Assembly (NCBI GenBank): GCA_947164965.1
Contig: CAMUYR010000011.1
Span: 1 to 64,000, forward strand
Source: an uncultured Prevotella sp.
Lineage (GTDB): Bacteria; Bacteroidota; Bacteroidia; Bacteroidales; Bacteroidaceae
Direction of reading: 5' to 3'
Length of the DNA stretch: 64,000 nucleotides
Position numbers and translations under genes: made by a program. Positions 6,315 to 15,532 of the stretch are shown here, piece after piece. Under the pieces are notes generated by a model. The model was not told the origin of the DNA, ran no database searches, and worked only from the letters and a program-made list of their open reading frames with translations. The first letter of the stretch is position 1. Each line of letters begins with the position of its first letter.

Positions 6315-7580
6315 ATGAATAATCTGAGGAACAAAGCGGCGTTGTCTGTCCTATTGATGGTCAGTTTGGGACATCTTCTGAATGATATGTTCCAGGCTGT
6401 CATCCCTGCCATATACCCGATGATTAAGGAATCGTTGGGACTGAGCTTCATGCAGATAGGAGCCATTACGCTGACCAACCAGATTACTTCTTCGCTCCTG
6501 CAGCCTATGGTGGGCTATTTCTCTGACAAGTACCCAAGACCATACGGATTGGTGGTTGGCATGTGCTTTACCCTGACAGGACTGTTGCTGCTGTCCGTAG
6601 CAGAGAGTTTCCCGCTGGTGCTGTTCTCCGTAGCCTTCGTAGGCGTAGGCTCGTCGGTTCTCCATCCTGAATCCTCAAAGGTGGCACGACTGGCATCGGG
6701 AGGAGCCAAGGGCTGTGCAAGCCGGGAGCAGAGCCAAGCTCACTTGGACTCTGCCGAGGCGCAGCCAGCGCTCGCCAGTATTGGCAAGGGCATGGCTCAG
6801 TCGATATTCCAGATCGGCGGAAACGTGGGAAGAGCCATCGGTCCTGTTGCCGTAGCCCTGATAGTCATCCCTCACGGACAAGGCAGCATCCGTTGGTTTG
6901 CCCTGCTTGCCGTTGTGGCAATATGGCTGCTGGCAAAGATTGGCAGTTGGTATAAGAAGCAGCTTGAAATATATGGAAGGAGCAAGTCGAAATACGACAT
7001 CGAGAACGTTAGCCGTCTGTCCAAACATCAGATTATCGCAGCCTTACTTGTGCTATTGGTCCTGATGTTCTCCAAGGACTTCTATACGGCAAATCTCCAG
7101 AGTTATCTGACGTTCTACATGATCGACAAGTTCGGATTGTCTGTCACAGCCTCGCAGTATGTACTGTTCGCCTATCTCGTCTCAACAGCCATCGGGTTGC
7201 TGATAGGCGGAGAGGTTGGTGACAGATACGGGCGAAAATATGTCATCTGGGTCAGCATCCTCGGCTCGTCACCATTCGCCCTCCTGCTGCCGTACTGCGA
7301 CCTGACTTGGACCATTATCCTTGTCATCCTCGTTGGCATGGTGATGTCATCGGCCATGTCGGCCATCCTCGTTTACGCCACAGAACTCCTGCCTGGCAAT
7401 GTTGGCATGATCTCCGGGGCTTTCTTCGGTCTGGCCTTTGGCTTGGGAGGTATAGGCTCTGCACTTTTCGGCTGGTTGGCAGACTATTCGAGTATTCAAT
7501 ACGTTTTCCAATTGACGGCCTTCCTGCCTCTGTTGGGCATCGTCACCTACTTCCTACCGAATATTAAAGAAAACAAATAA
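6315..7580 (+). CDS. MFS transporter, fosmidomycin-resistance (Fsr) type, with a repeat-derived insertion
   Basis: The 421-residue efflux pump has about 12 transmembrane helices. Fsr features include GHLLNDMFQAVIPAIYPMI, VGYFSDKYPRPYGL and VGVGSSVLHPESSKVARLASGG. Normally ASGG is followed by a few residues and then AQSIFQIGGN. Here about 27 extra residues (CASREQSQAHLDSAEAQPAL and neighbours) lie in the loop, encoded by the hairpin repeat at 6728. The frame is kept, so the pump may still work. Substrates are unknown. It is the last gene of the SDR operon; a TTATTGCGCAATAA palindrome follows at 7588-7601. Confidence 0.88.
   Translation: MNNLRNKAALSVLLMVSLGHLLNDMFQAVIPAIYPMIKESLGLSFMQIGAITLTNQITSSLLQPMVGYFSDKYPRPYGLVVGMCFTLTGLLLLSVAESFPLVLFSVAFVGVGSSVLHPESSKVARLASGGAKGCASREQSQAHLDSAEAQPALASIGKGMAQSIFQIGGNVGRAIGPVAVALIVIPHGQGSIRWFALLAVVAIWLLAKIGSWYKKQLEIYGRSKSKYDIENVSRLSKHQIIAALLVLLVLMFSKDFYTANLQSYLTFYMIDKFGLSVTASQYVLFAYLVSTAIGLLIGGEVGDRYGRKYVIWVSILGSSPFALLLPYCDLTWTIILVILVGMVMSSAMSAILVYATELLPGNVGMISGAFFGLAFGLGGIGSALFGWLADYSSIQYVFQLTAFLPLLGIVTYFLPNIKENK
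6728..6754 (+). repeat. Bulged-hairpin dispersed repeat, copy 3, inside the MFS gene
   Basis: GCAGAG-CCAAG pairs with CTTGG-A-CTCTGC, with a 4-nt loop and one bulged A, and CGAG follows. The element is read through in frame as an acidic, polar loop of the transporter. Confidence 0.7.
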
Positions 7581-7654
7581 GACAGGGTTATTGCGCAATA
7601 AGAGTGGGTTACTGGACAGTGGACAGCACTCTTTTTCTTTTGTCATGTTGCTAT

Positions 7655-7908
7655 CATACCGTTCACACACCGCCCTCATACCGCTCTCTATCCATATTTA
7701 TATGAGCAGGGTTAGAGAAACCCTAGGGCAGGATTAGAGAGGGACAGGAGAAACCATAGAGTAGAATATAAGATATATATAAGATGTATATGAGATGTAT
7801 ATGAGATGCATATAAGATGCATGGGGGATACCATAGAGTTGGTATAGAGTTGGTATAGGGTTGGTATGGAGTTAGTATTGGCATGATTTAGAGTTCCCAT
7901 AGAATTGT
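7655..7908. repeat. Degenerate 11-bp-period tandem tract 1
   Basis: About 23 consecutive 11-bp units fill this gap with a single 1-nt slip at 7765. Sub-blocks have their own consensus: CATACCGnnCt at 7655-7687, a 22-bp double unit around 7705-7748 (GGTTAGAGAAA / GATTAGAGAGG), ATATrAGATGy at 7766-7820 and TATAGAGTTGG at 7832-7875. No reading frame or known element explains it. The rest of the 560-nt gap is AT-rich and holds the hairpin at 8043 and the kinase promoter. Confidence 0.8.
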
Positions 7909-8042
7909 TGAGGGTGCAAAATCCTTATAAATAAAAGGTACTACATACCACAATATCTGGTTGCAAAGATACAACATTTATTTGAAATATGCAAGTGTTT
8001 TTGGGTATTTTTTCCAAGAGATTACAGGGAGCGAGAGGTCAC

Positions 8043-8078
8043 AGAGGTCTTTGATTCACCTAAAGATCAAAGACCTCT
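8043..8078 (+). other. 13-bp perfect inverted repeat
   Basis: AGAGGTCTTTGAT and ATCAAAGACCTCT are exact reverse complements separated by 10 nt. There is no T run of note, so it is either a transcript-end structure or an operator about 140 nt upstream of the kinase promoter. Confidence 0.6.
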
Positions 8079-8219
8079 TATAGATGTACTTCTTTATCTA
8101 CCACTTCGTCGAGTATTCGTCGTACCTTTACAACAAGTGTTTTGAGGCAAAAATGGGGCGAAACCAAATTTTACCACATTTTTAATGTCATTAATAGACG
8201 GAGTTTGCTGGATTTTTCG

Positions 8220-8242
8220 TATCTTTGCACGCGAAAGCGTGC
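8220..8242 (+). promoter_or_regulatory. Promoter of the first sensor kinase, with a 5'-terminal GNRA hairpin
   Basis: TATCTTTG (8220-8227) is a good -7 box. It runs directly into GCACGC-GAAA-GCGTGC (8227-8242), a 6-bp stem closed by a GAAA tetraloop at or very near the transcript start. The leader then runs about 55 nt to the ATG at 8298. Confidence 0.65.
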
Positions 8243-8297
8243 GAGAACGGGCGGCGCCTCACCATCCGTGCAGCGATTTAGGTGTTTTTTCAAACAG

Positions 8298-11096
8298 ATG
8301 TACGATATGCATAGACCCACATGCAATAAAATATCCTGGTACAGGAGAGCAATGATGCTACTGCTCTCTGTACATCTCTCGTTGGCTGTAGCATTTGCCC
8401 AATCGGATGCCACACGGGAGTTCTCTGTGGACCATCCGCTGATCTATGAGGACGTATGGGACCTGTGGCCCTACTCGTTTCTGAACGACAACGGCGACCC
8501 CGACGGCTTCAACGTCGACCTGATTCGGCTCTTGATGAAGGAACTGGACATTCCCTACGTGATTAGACTGAAACCGTCGTCGGAAGCCTTCCGTGACCTG
8601 AAGGAGGGGAAATCGGACCTGATGCTGGGATTGGCCGTAGGATTCCACGACGAGTTTGGCAAATTCTCGAAAAATGCAGTCACGCTCTTCACACAAAGCG
8701 TGGTGACACCGAAGAATAAAGAGGTGGTCATCAAGCGCTTCCGCGACCTGAGCAACCACAAGGTGATAGTCTGCGACAGTTCGCTGGTCTATCACTTAAT
8801 GCTGGAATACGGGTGGGGTGAGAATGCCATTCCCGTGGGGGACATGAGCGAAGCCATTCAGGAGGTCAGCACCAAGGGCGAGGGACAGATTGTGTGGAAT
8901 ACCCTTTCGCTAAAATGGCTGATGAACCGCTACCATATCGACGACCTTGAACTGACGCCTGTCAACATGCCTCATGGAGAGTACAAGTTCATGTCGAACA
9001 ACCAACAACTGCTCGACAAACTCGACGAGACCTATACAAAACTCTATACCAATGAAAAGATACAACCCTTGCAGGATAAGTGGTTCTATCCCGAGCGGCA
9101 GGATATGGAAGAGTCGGAAGGACTATGGTATCTGCTGGGCGGCGGCTTGCTGCTACTCGTTTTCATGGCCGTCTATGGTATCAGTTACCATATCCAAAAC
9201 CGGAAGATAAAACTCGAGAACGTGAAGCGCAACAATCGTCTGGCGCTGATTCTGCAGACCAGTCAGGTACACATCTGGACCTATGACATCAAGACGAACC
9301 GGTTCTCCTGGCACAACGATAACGGACAGGTGGCCTACACGTACTCGATGGAGGAATTCTCGCAGCGATACAGTCGCGAGGATTTCGTCAGTCTGAAGTC
9401 GGCCTTGGAAAAACTCGCTGAGACCAGAAAGACCGATGAGGGAGAGAAAGAGATAGAGTTGAACCTGCGTGCCAAGGACACGGAAGGCGGCGACACCAAC
9501 GACCGCGACTACCACATCGTGCTGTCTGTATTGAGCCGCGACAAGAAGGGCAACCCCGCCGTCATCATCGGCACCAAGAAGGACGTGACGGAGGAACAAC
9601 AGCAGAAGCGGCTCGACGCAGAGCGCACGCTACGCTACTGGTCCATCTTCTACACCCCGATTTTGGGCATCATCCTCTTCAACAAGGACGGCCGTCTCGT
9701 CAACATCAACCCCAAGGCCTGCGACATCTTCGGATGCAATGCCGAGGAAATCATTGAAAAGGAAGTTGACATCCATTCGATGTTCAACATCGACATACAG
9801 GATCTGGAAGACGTGGACGGATACCAGGCCACCCAGACCGTCGGCCACGACAAGATAACCGAGTTCCGCCTGATGACCATCCACGACGATGCCGGCGAGA
9901 TGCTGGGCGTCTTCGCCTTCTGCCGCGACATCACTACGTCGGTCAACAGCAAAGAACTGGAGCAGGAAAGCCAGAAGAAGATTGACGCGTTGCGCGACGA
10001 GCAACGACAATATATCGAGATTCTCAACGCCACCATCGGCGATACTGACATCCGCCAAGTCACCTACTCGCCCGACTCCCACACACTGACTATTTACCGG
10101 GGTACCGACACCATCCAGCATGCGTTGACTCAGACGCGTTGTATGACACTGGTCGACGAGCAGTCACAGCGACAGGCCATGCGCCTGTTGAGCGACATGG
10201 ACGACTATGAAGACAAGGTGATAGAGTATAACATCAGGACCACCCTTCGCTCTACGGGCGGTAGGCCCTTGATTCTGTATTTCCGCTTAGAGCCCTGCCA
10301 CAACAACGACGGCAAGGTGAAGGAGTACTGCGGTATGCTGCGCGACATCAGCGAGATGGACTGGATTGAGCGTCAAATGAATCTGCAAACTGCAAAGGTG
10401 CAGGAGGTAGAGAATACCAAGAACAGTTTCGTAAAGAACATGGTGCAGGAGATTCGCACTCCGATGAGTGCCGTAGTCGAACACGTGGCGCAAATCAACG
10501 ACGACAGTTTTTCGGCCAACGAGCCGGAACTGTGTAAGGTCATCCAGCAGAATGCCGACTACTTGTTGCACATCGTTGACAACATCCTCTACCTGTCGCG
10601 CCTGGAGGCACGGATGGTTGAAATCAACCGACATCCACAGAATTTCGCTGAGTTGTTTGAGTCACAGTGCGCTACGGGATGGATGAAATTCATGAATGCC
10701 GACACCAACTACATCGTGGAGAATCCTTACGAGCAACTGACCGTTGACATCGATGCCGAGAATCTTGGCCATGTCATCGAACAGGTGACGTGCAACGCCG
10801 CGCAGCATACGAAGCGGGGCACCGTCAGGGCCCGTTACGACTACATCGGCCGACGACTGATTATCTCGGTCGACGACACGGGCGAGGGTATCCCTGAGGC
10901 CGAGCTTACCCGCATCCAGGAGGAGGAACTGGGCGGTGCCCACAACACCAAAGGTCTGGGTTTGGCCATCACCAAGGAGTTGGTCAGCCAGATGGGCGGA
11001 ACCTTCGAGATTAGTTCGGAAGAGGGGTCGGGCACCACCATCTACATCATGATTCCGTGTCACGCCTCAGTCATTAAACGCAAGAAAACCGCTTAG
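8298..11096 (+). CDS. Membrane sensor histidine-kinase-like protein with periplasmic solute-binding domain; H-box His replaced by Gln
   Basis: The 932-residue protein has a signal peptide, then a type-3 solute-binding-like periplasmic domain (about 40-270, starting WPYSFLNDNGDPDGFNVDLI), and one transmembrane helix (about 280-300). PAS-type domains (about 320-690) follow, then a HisKA-like helix and an ATPase domain (about 770-925; VTCNAAQHT N-box, DDTGEGI, KGLGLAI). The H-box reads NMVQEIRTPMSAV: the phosphorylatable His is Gln717, so autophosphorylation at the usual site is impossible although the ATP site looks intact. It may be a pseudokinase partner of the next gene, which starts 3 nt later. 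The ATG at 8298 is chosen because the promoter box at 8220 excludes the upstream ATGs. Confidence 0.88.
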   Translation: MYDMHRPTCNKISWYRRAMMLLLSVHLSLAVAFAQSDATREFSVDHPLIYEDVWDLWPYSFLNDNGDPDGFNVDLIRLLMKELDIPYVIRLKPSSEAFRDLKEGKSDLMLGLAVGFHDEFGKFSKNAVTLFTQSVVTPKNKEVVIKRFRDLSNHKVIVCDSSLVYHLMLEYGWGENAIPVGDMSEAIQEVSTKGEGQIVWNTLSLKWLMNRYHIDDLELTPVNMPHGEYKFMSNNQQLLDKLDETYTKLYTNEKIQPLQDKWFYPERQDMEESEGLWYLLGGGLLLLVFMAVYGISYHIQNRKIKLENVKRNNRLALILQTSQVHIWTYDIKTNRFSWHNDNGQVAYTYSMEEFSQRYSREDFVSLKSALEKLAETRKTDEGEKEIELNLRAKDTEGGDTNDRDYHIVLSVLSRDKKGNPAVIIGTKKDVTEEQQQKRLDAERTLRYWSIFYTPILGIILFNKDGRLVNINPKACDIFGCNAEEIIEKEVDIHSMFNIDIQDLEDVDGYQATQTVGHDKITEFRLMTIHDDAGEMLGVFAFCRDITTSVNSKELEQESQKKIDALRDEQRQYIEILNATIGDTDIRQVTYSPDSHTLTIYRGTDTIQHALTQTRCMTLVDEQSQRQAMRLLSDMDDYEDKVIEYNIRTTLRSTGGRPLILYFRLEPCHNNDGKVKEYCGMLRDISEMDWIERQMNLQTAKVQEVENTKNSFVKNMVQEIRTPMSAVVEHVAQINDDSFSANEPELCKVIQQNADYLLHIVDNILYLSRLEARMVEINRHPQNFAELFESQCATGWMKFMNADTNYIVENPYEQLTVDIDAENLGHVIEQVTCNAAQHTKRGTVRARYDYIGRRLIISVDDTGEGIPEAELTRIQEEELGGAHNTKGLGLAITKELVSQMGGTFEISSEEGSGTTIYIMIPCHASVIKRKKTA

Positions 11097-11099
11097 CCC

Positions 11100-13610
11100 A
11101 TGAAACGCCTATATACATATATTATCATGTTGCTGCTCAGCGCCACTGCCATCAGGTCGATGGCACAGCAACTTTCCGACACATATACCAAGCAGCGGCC
11201 CGTCATCATTGTCTGCGACTGGGACAAGGCACCCTACGAGTTCCTGAACGACAAGGGACAGCCCTCGGGCAGCAATATCGATGTGATACAAGCCGTGATG
11301 AAGGAACTGAACCTGCCTTGCCGCTTCGTGATGAAAGACTGGAGCATCGCCCTGAAGACCTTCGAGCGCGGCGATGCCGACCTCATCCTGGCCAATGCCC
11401 GCCGCTACCGTCGCGAGCCTTACGTCCTCTCGGAGAATATCGTCAACTACAATCGCATCCGCGTGGCCATGCGCTCCGATTCTGTCGGCATGGTGTCGCT
11501 CAGTCAGTTGGAGCGCGATGGTGCTGTCTTCAAGCCCGGCGACTACTCCGCCTTCTACTTCATGGACGGCGACACGATGCGCAACAGCCGTATGGAGTTC
11601 CAGACGCCCAAGGTGGCACTTTTGGGCGTGCTCAATGGTGACTACAAATACTACGTGTGGGGCGAGGAGCCACTGAAGTGGAAAATCAAGGAACTCAACC
11701 TCGAGGGCATCGTGCTCAACGACGTGGGCATCCCCATCTCTGAAATCCATATCATCGGCCGCGACCGGCAATTGATCGAGCAGATAGACGACCAGTACTC
11801 GCGTCTGAAGCAGAGAGGAGAGATTGCTGCCATTCAGGACCACTGGTTCCATCCCGAGCGTGTACACGACCACTCGTCGCCGATGGTCTATTACATCATC
11901 ATCGCCGTGCTGCTGCTATCGGCCCTCTGCTACTTCCTCGCGCGACTGGCAAAGGCCCACGTGCAGAGCGCCGCCCGCAAATCGACGGAGTTGAACGGCA
12001 TGATGTACAAGGCCCTGCACATGGGCAACTTCAACATCATGGTCTATGACATCAAGAACGACCGGATGACCAACAACTACGGCCAGATACTGCCCAAGGA
12101 AGGTCTGACATTAGAGGAATTCATCAACCACATCCATCCCAGCCAGCAACAGGAGTTCACCCAGAAGATGAAGCGCCTGACCGACGGCCGTGAGCGCCAA
12201 TTTGTGCTGAACAAACTGTTCAACAGCGCCACCGACGACGCCCCCCATTGGCTCAACTTCCACGGCCACGCCATCCTGGAGCTCGACAACGAGGGACATC
12301 CCGCCTACGTCGTCAACGCCATCCACGACGTCACTCACGACGTTGAGGAGAACAAGGCCGAGCGTGAACTCGTCAAGAAGTACGAGCAATTGTCGAACAT
12401 CCCGTTCATCGCCATGTCGTTCTACGACAAAAACGGCTTTCTCATGGACCTCAACGATAACATGCGGGAACTCTGCAGCATGACCGACGAGCATCCCGAG
12501 AACAAGCGATTCTGGGAGACCGTCTGCATGTTTGATGTTCCGCTGTTACGCAACATCTACTCGCCCGACAGCCGGAGCGACATGCTCGTCTGCCAGCACA
12601 TGGAGTACCCCGAGATGGGCATCAACCGCTATATTGAGTTCTACATCCTGCCGCTGTTCAACAGCGAGGGCGAGATCTGCAACTATTTCATCACCACGCT
12701 CGACATCACCGACGACCGCAACCGCGACCACGACCGCCATCTGCACGACAAGGAGGTGCAGGCCATCAGGACCGATATTGAGCGTAAGAAGCAAACTCTG
12801 GCCTTCCTCTTGGAACATAGCGACCGCCACTTAGAGCAAGGCGACGACGGCAGGATGCGCATTGTCGTCGACAACGCCAAACTCGAGGAGGCCCGCCGAC
12901 AGTTGCAGGCTGTCACCACGTTGGCCGACGAGAGTGTTAGGCTGAAGAGTGGCTTTATGGCGTCAATGACCCACGAGTTGCGCACGCCACTGAACGCCAT
13001 CGCCGGATTTACCAGCGTCCTCGACACGCTGGGCGACAATCCTGAGCGCGGCGAGTACGTCCGCATCATCCGAAACTCCAGCGACATGCTGCAGCGACTC
13101 ATCAACGACATCATCGAGGCCTCGTCCATCAGCGGCGGTACGCTCACCATCAAACCCGGGACCATCGACTTTGCCACTGCCTTTGACGACATCTGCCTGA
13201 CCCTCCAGCAGCGCGTGCAGAGCAAGGAGCTGAAGTTCATCAAGGAGAATCCCTACGACACCTTCGTCACAACGCTCGACTTCGAGCGCATCCAGCAGGT
13301 GCTTACCAACTTTGTCACCAATGCCGTGAAATTTACCGAACAGGGCCACGTCCGACTGGGCTACCGCTACGAGAAGCACGGCATGTACCTCTACTGCGAG
13401 GACACCGGCATTGGCATCCCTAAGGATAAACAAAAGATGGTGTTCGACCGCTTCGTTAAGCTCGACGAGTTCGTGCAGGGCACCGGCATGGGACTGGCCA
13501 TTTGTAAGTCGATTGCTGAAAGTTGTGGAGGCGATATCGGCGTCATCAGCGCCGGCGTAGACCGCGGCTCCACCTTCTGGCTCTGGATTCCCTGCGAGAA
13601 CCACGCCTAA
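11100..13610 (+). CDS. Membrane sensor histidine kinase with periplasmic solute-binding domain
   Basis: The 836-residue protein has the same plan as its upstream neighbour: signal peptide (1-23), solute-binding-like domain (about 30-250; APYEFLNDKGQPSGSNIDVI), transmembrane helix (about 260-280), PAS-like domains, HisKA and ATPase. Here the H-box is complete (FMASMTHELRTPLNAIAG, His625), and NFVTNAVKFT, EDTGIGI and GTGMGLAI are present. There is no receiver or DNA-binding domain, and no response regulator in the window. It probably signals with, or is modulated by, the His-less paralog encoded 3 nt upstream. It converges with the SpoIIE phosphatase gene 15 nt away. Confidence 0.92.
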   Translation: MKRLYTYIIMLLLSATAIRSMAQQLSDTYTKQRPVIIVCDWDKAPYEFLNDKGQPSGSNIDVIQAVMKELNLPCRFVMKDWSIALKTFERGDADLILANARRYRREPYVLSENIVNYNRIRVAMRSDSVGMVSLSQLERDGAVFKPGDYSAFYFMDGDTMRNSRMEFQTPKVALLGVLNGDYKYYVWGEEPLKWKIKELNLEGIVLNDVGIPISEIHIIGRDRQLIEQIDDQYSRLKQRGEIAAIQDHWFHPERVHDHSSPMVYYIIIAVLLLSALCYFLARLAKAHVQSAARKSTELNGMMYKALHMGNFNIMVYDIKNDRMTNNYGQILPKEGLTLEEFINHIHPSQQQEFTQKMKRLTDGRERQFVLNKLFNSATDDAPHWLNFHGHAILELDNEGHPAYVVNAIHDVTHDVEENKAERELVKKYEQLSNIPFIAMSFYDKNGFLMDLNDNMRELCSMTDEHPENKRFWETVCMFDVPLLRNIYSPDSRSDMLVCQHMEYPEMGINRYIEFYILPLFNSEGEICNYFITTLDITDDRNRDHDRHLHDKEVQAIRTDIERKKQTLAFLLEHSDRHLEQGDDGRMRIVVDNAKLEEARRQLQAVTTLADESVRLKSGFMASMTHELRTPLNAIAGFTSVLDTLGDNPERGEYVRIIRNSSDMLQRLINDIIEASSISGGTLTIKPGTIDFATAFDDICLTLQQRVQSKELKFIKENPYDTFVTTLDFERIQQVLTNFVTNAVKFTEQGHVRLGYRYEKHGMYLYCEDTGIGIPKDKQKMVFDRFVKLDEFVQGTGMGLAICKSIAESCGGDIGVISAGVDRGSTFWLWIPCENHA

Positions 13611-13625
13611 TTTTAGTCCTCACCT

Positions 13626-15527
13626 CTATTTTATGCTAACGCAAAGCATGGTGAGGTCGTCGCTCTGCTCGGCGCCGTCGACGAAAGCGTCGAGGGCGTA
13701 TTTCATTTCGTCTATGAGGAAATGGGAGCGGGTCTTGGGGGTTCGCTCGCCGAAAGGCTGTGTGGACTCGCGGAGTACGCGGAGCATGCGCTTCTCGCCA
13801 AACTGTTCCTGCATGCGGTTCTCGGCCTCGTTGACGCCGTCGGTGTAGACGAAGAGCGAGCTGCCGCGGATGTTGTCGAGGTGGCCTCCAACGAAGGTGT
13901 AGTCGGGCCAGAGTCCGATGGGGACGTTGGACTCGACGTCGAGGAAGCTGAAAAGGGTCTGCGAGGTGTGCATGCGCCGTTCGCCATAGACGGGCGAATT
14001 GTGGCCGCAGTTGCAGTAGTCGAGGTGGCCGGTCTTGAGGTCGATGATGCCGATGAACATGGTGACGAAGACGGCGTTCTCATTGTTGACGGACATCGTA
14101 TCGTTCAGCTTGGTGGCGATGACCTCGGGGGGGAATCCCTCCTTGGCGACAGTGCGGAACAGGTTGACAGCGACGGCCATGGTGAGCGAGGCGGGGATGC
14201 CCTTGCCGCTGACGTCGCCCACGCAGAAGTAGAGGCAGTCGTCCTGAAGGAAGAAGTCGTAGAGGTCGCCACCCACCTCTTTGGCGGGCACGATGGTGGC
14301 GTGAAGGTCGATATCCCGGCGGTCGGGGAATGCGGGGAAGGTACGGGGCACCATCGCCATCTGGATGTCGCGTGCGATGCGCAGTTCGCTGTCGATGCGC
14401 TCCTTGGCAGTGGTCGTGTCGGCCAGTTGGTTGTAGGTGTGGCGCAATTCCTGCATCTGCTTGCGGCGGCGGAAGTAGTAGAAGATGAAGAAGGCAAGGG
14501 TGATGAGGATGATGGCCACGGCGGCCTGTATCTGCAGGTCCAGATTAGAGAGGCGCAGGTCCTTGGCCTCGTTTTCTGCTCGTGTCACGTCAATCTGTGC
14601 GGCATACTCGTAGGACATCTGCTGCACCTCAGCGGTGTTGGCTGAATCGCGATATTCCTTGTAGTGCACCTGGTAGAGGTAGGCCTGCCGGTAGTCACCG
14701 AGGCTGGCGTAGGCTTTGGCCATATAATACAGGCGGTCGATGGTGCTCTTGATGTTGGAGGCGTTCTCCAGGGCCTCAGCGTAGCGGCCGTTCTTCATGG
14801 CATAGTCGAAGTTGACGATTTGGCCGAAACTGTCGTCGTGACCGTTCTCGCGCTTCAGTTTCTCGCGCTCAGCATAGGCACGGTTGAAGTCTTCGCGGCT
14901 GTACTGGTCGTTGGAGTACGCGATGCAGATATAGGTCCATGCCGACAACTTGTGCTGCATGATGACGTTGGGCTCGGCCAGTGCTTTGCGGGCGCAGTCG
15001 AGCACCTTCTCGGGCTTATTCATATTGACGTAGATTTTCGCCATCCCGAGGTAGGGAGCAGCGGCGCTCTCGTCGGGGAAGTAGCGGTGCTGGTAGTTGA
15101 TGGCCTCAGTGAACTCGTGTTCGGCCTGGGCGAAGTGTCGCAGGCCTGACGACATGGTGGCCAGGGCGTACGTGGACGTGTAGAGTCCGAACTTGCTATC
15201 GTGCTGGTAGGCGTAGTCGTGAATCTGGTGGGCCAGCTCCAGGCCGCGCGTGCGGTTCACCTTGTTGAAACTGTAGATGGCCTGGTTCGACCATGCCTTG
15301 TAGAACAGCCGTTCCTGGCTGGGGCCAGCCTCGCGGCACGCCTCTATCAGCTGGTCGGTGATAAGCATGAAACTGTCGGTCGCGTTCGAGCTGTAGTAGC
15401 GGTACATTTCTTTCTCCAACTGCGCGATGCGGTCGTCAGCGGCACCCGATGTCTGCGCCACCACGGCCAGTGTCGCCATAACGGCCGTCAGCGCGATTAC
15501 GTAAAGTCTCCTCAGCATGCTCATCAT
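13626..15527 (-). CDS. TPR-SpoIIE/RsbU-type PP2C serine phosphatase
   Basis: This protein of about 633 residues has a signal peptide, a helical TPR-like periplasmic region (about 30-330), one transmembrane helix (about 335-355), a coiled-coil linker with the ELRIARDIQMAMVPRTFP motif typical of RsbU, and a SpoIIE-class phosphatase (about 395-633). Metal-site motifs are VGGDLYDFF, VGDVSGKGIPASL, NCGHNSP and YTDGVNEA. Such enzymes dephosphorylate anti-sigma-factor antagonists in partner-switching systems, but no antagonist or anti-sigma kinase gene is seen here. It is last in an operon with the two genes upstream, 5 nt after the OMP stop codon. Confidence 0.9.
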   Translation of the reverse strand: MMSMLRRLYVIALTAVMATLAVVAQTSGAADDRIAQLEKEMYRYYSSNATDSFMLITDQLIEACREAGPSQERLFYKAWSNQAIYSFNKVNRTRGLELAHQIHDYAYQHDSKFGLYTSTYALATMSSGLRHFAQAEHEFTEAINYQHRYFPDESAAAPYLGMAKIYVNMNKPEKVLDCARKALAEPNVIMQHKLSAWTYICIAYSNDQYSREDFNRAYAEREKLKRENGHDDSFGQIVNFDYAMKNGRYAEALENASNIKSTIDRLYYMAKAYASLGDYRQAYLYQVHYKEYRDSANTAEVQQMSYEYAAQIDVTRAENEAKDLRLSNLDLQIQAAVAIILITLAFFIFYYFRRRKQMQELRHTYNQLADTTTAKERIDSELRIARDIQMAMVPRTFPAFPDRRDIDLHATIVPAKEVGGDLYDFFLQDDCLYFCVGDVSGKGIPASLTMAVAVNLFRTVAKEGFPPEVIATKLNDTMSVNNENAVFVTMFIGIIDLKTGHLDYCNCGHNSPVYGERRMHTSQTLFSFLDVESNVPIGLWPDYTFVGGHLDNIRGSSLFVYTDGVNEAENRMQEQFGEKRMLRVLRESTQPFGERTPKTRSHFLIDEMKYALDAFVDGAEQSDDLTMLCVSIK

Positions 15528-15532
15528 TATTA

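Noticed and set aside
7655..7908. CRISPR array
   Set aside because: The units are contiguous 11-bp degenerate repeats with no unique spacers, and no cas gene is present.
8142..8297. Upstream extension of the first kinase by 52 residues
   Set aside because: The -7 box at 8220 lies inside this extension, and the added residues would hide the signal peptide.
11109..11873. Minus-strand frame of 254 codons inside the second kinase
   Set aside because: Antisense shadow of the solute-binding domain; no family features, and codon pattern follows the plus strand.
13722..14645. Long plus-strand reading frame of 307 codons
   Set aside because: It is the antisense shadow of the SpoIIE phosphatase; the minus strand shows clear PP2C motifs, and the plus frame is low-complexity Val/Gly/Glu-rich.
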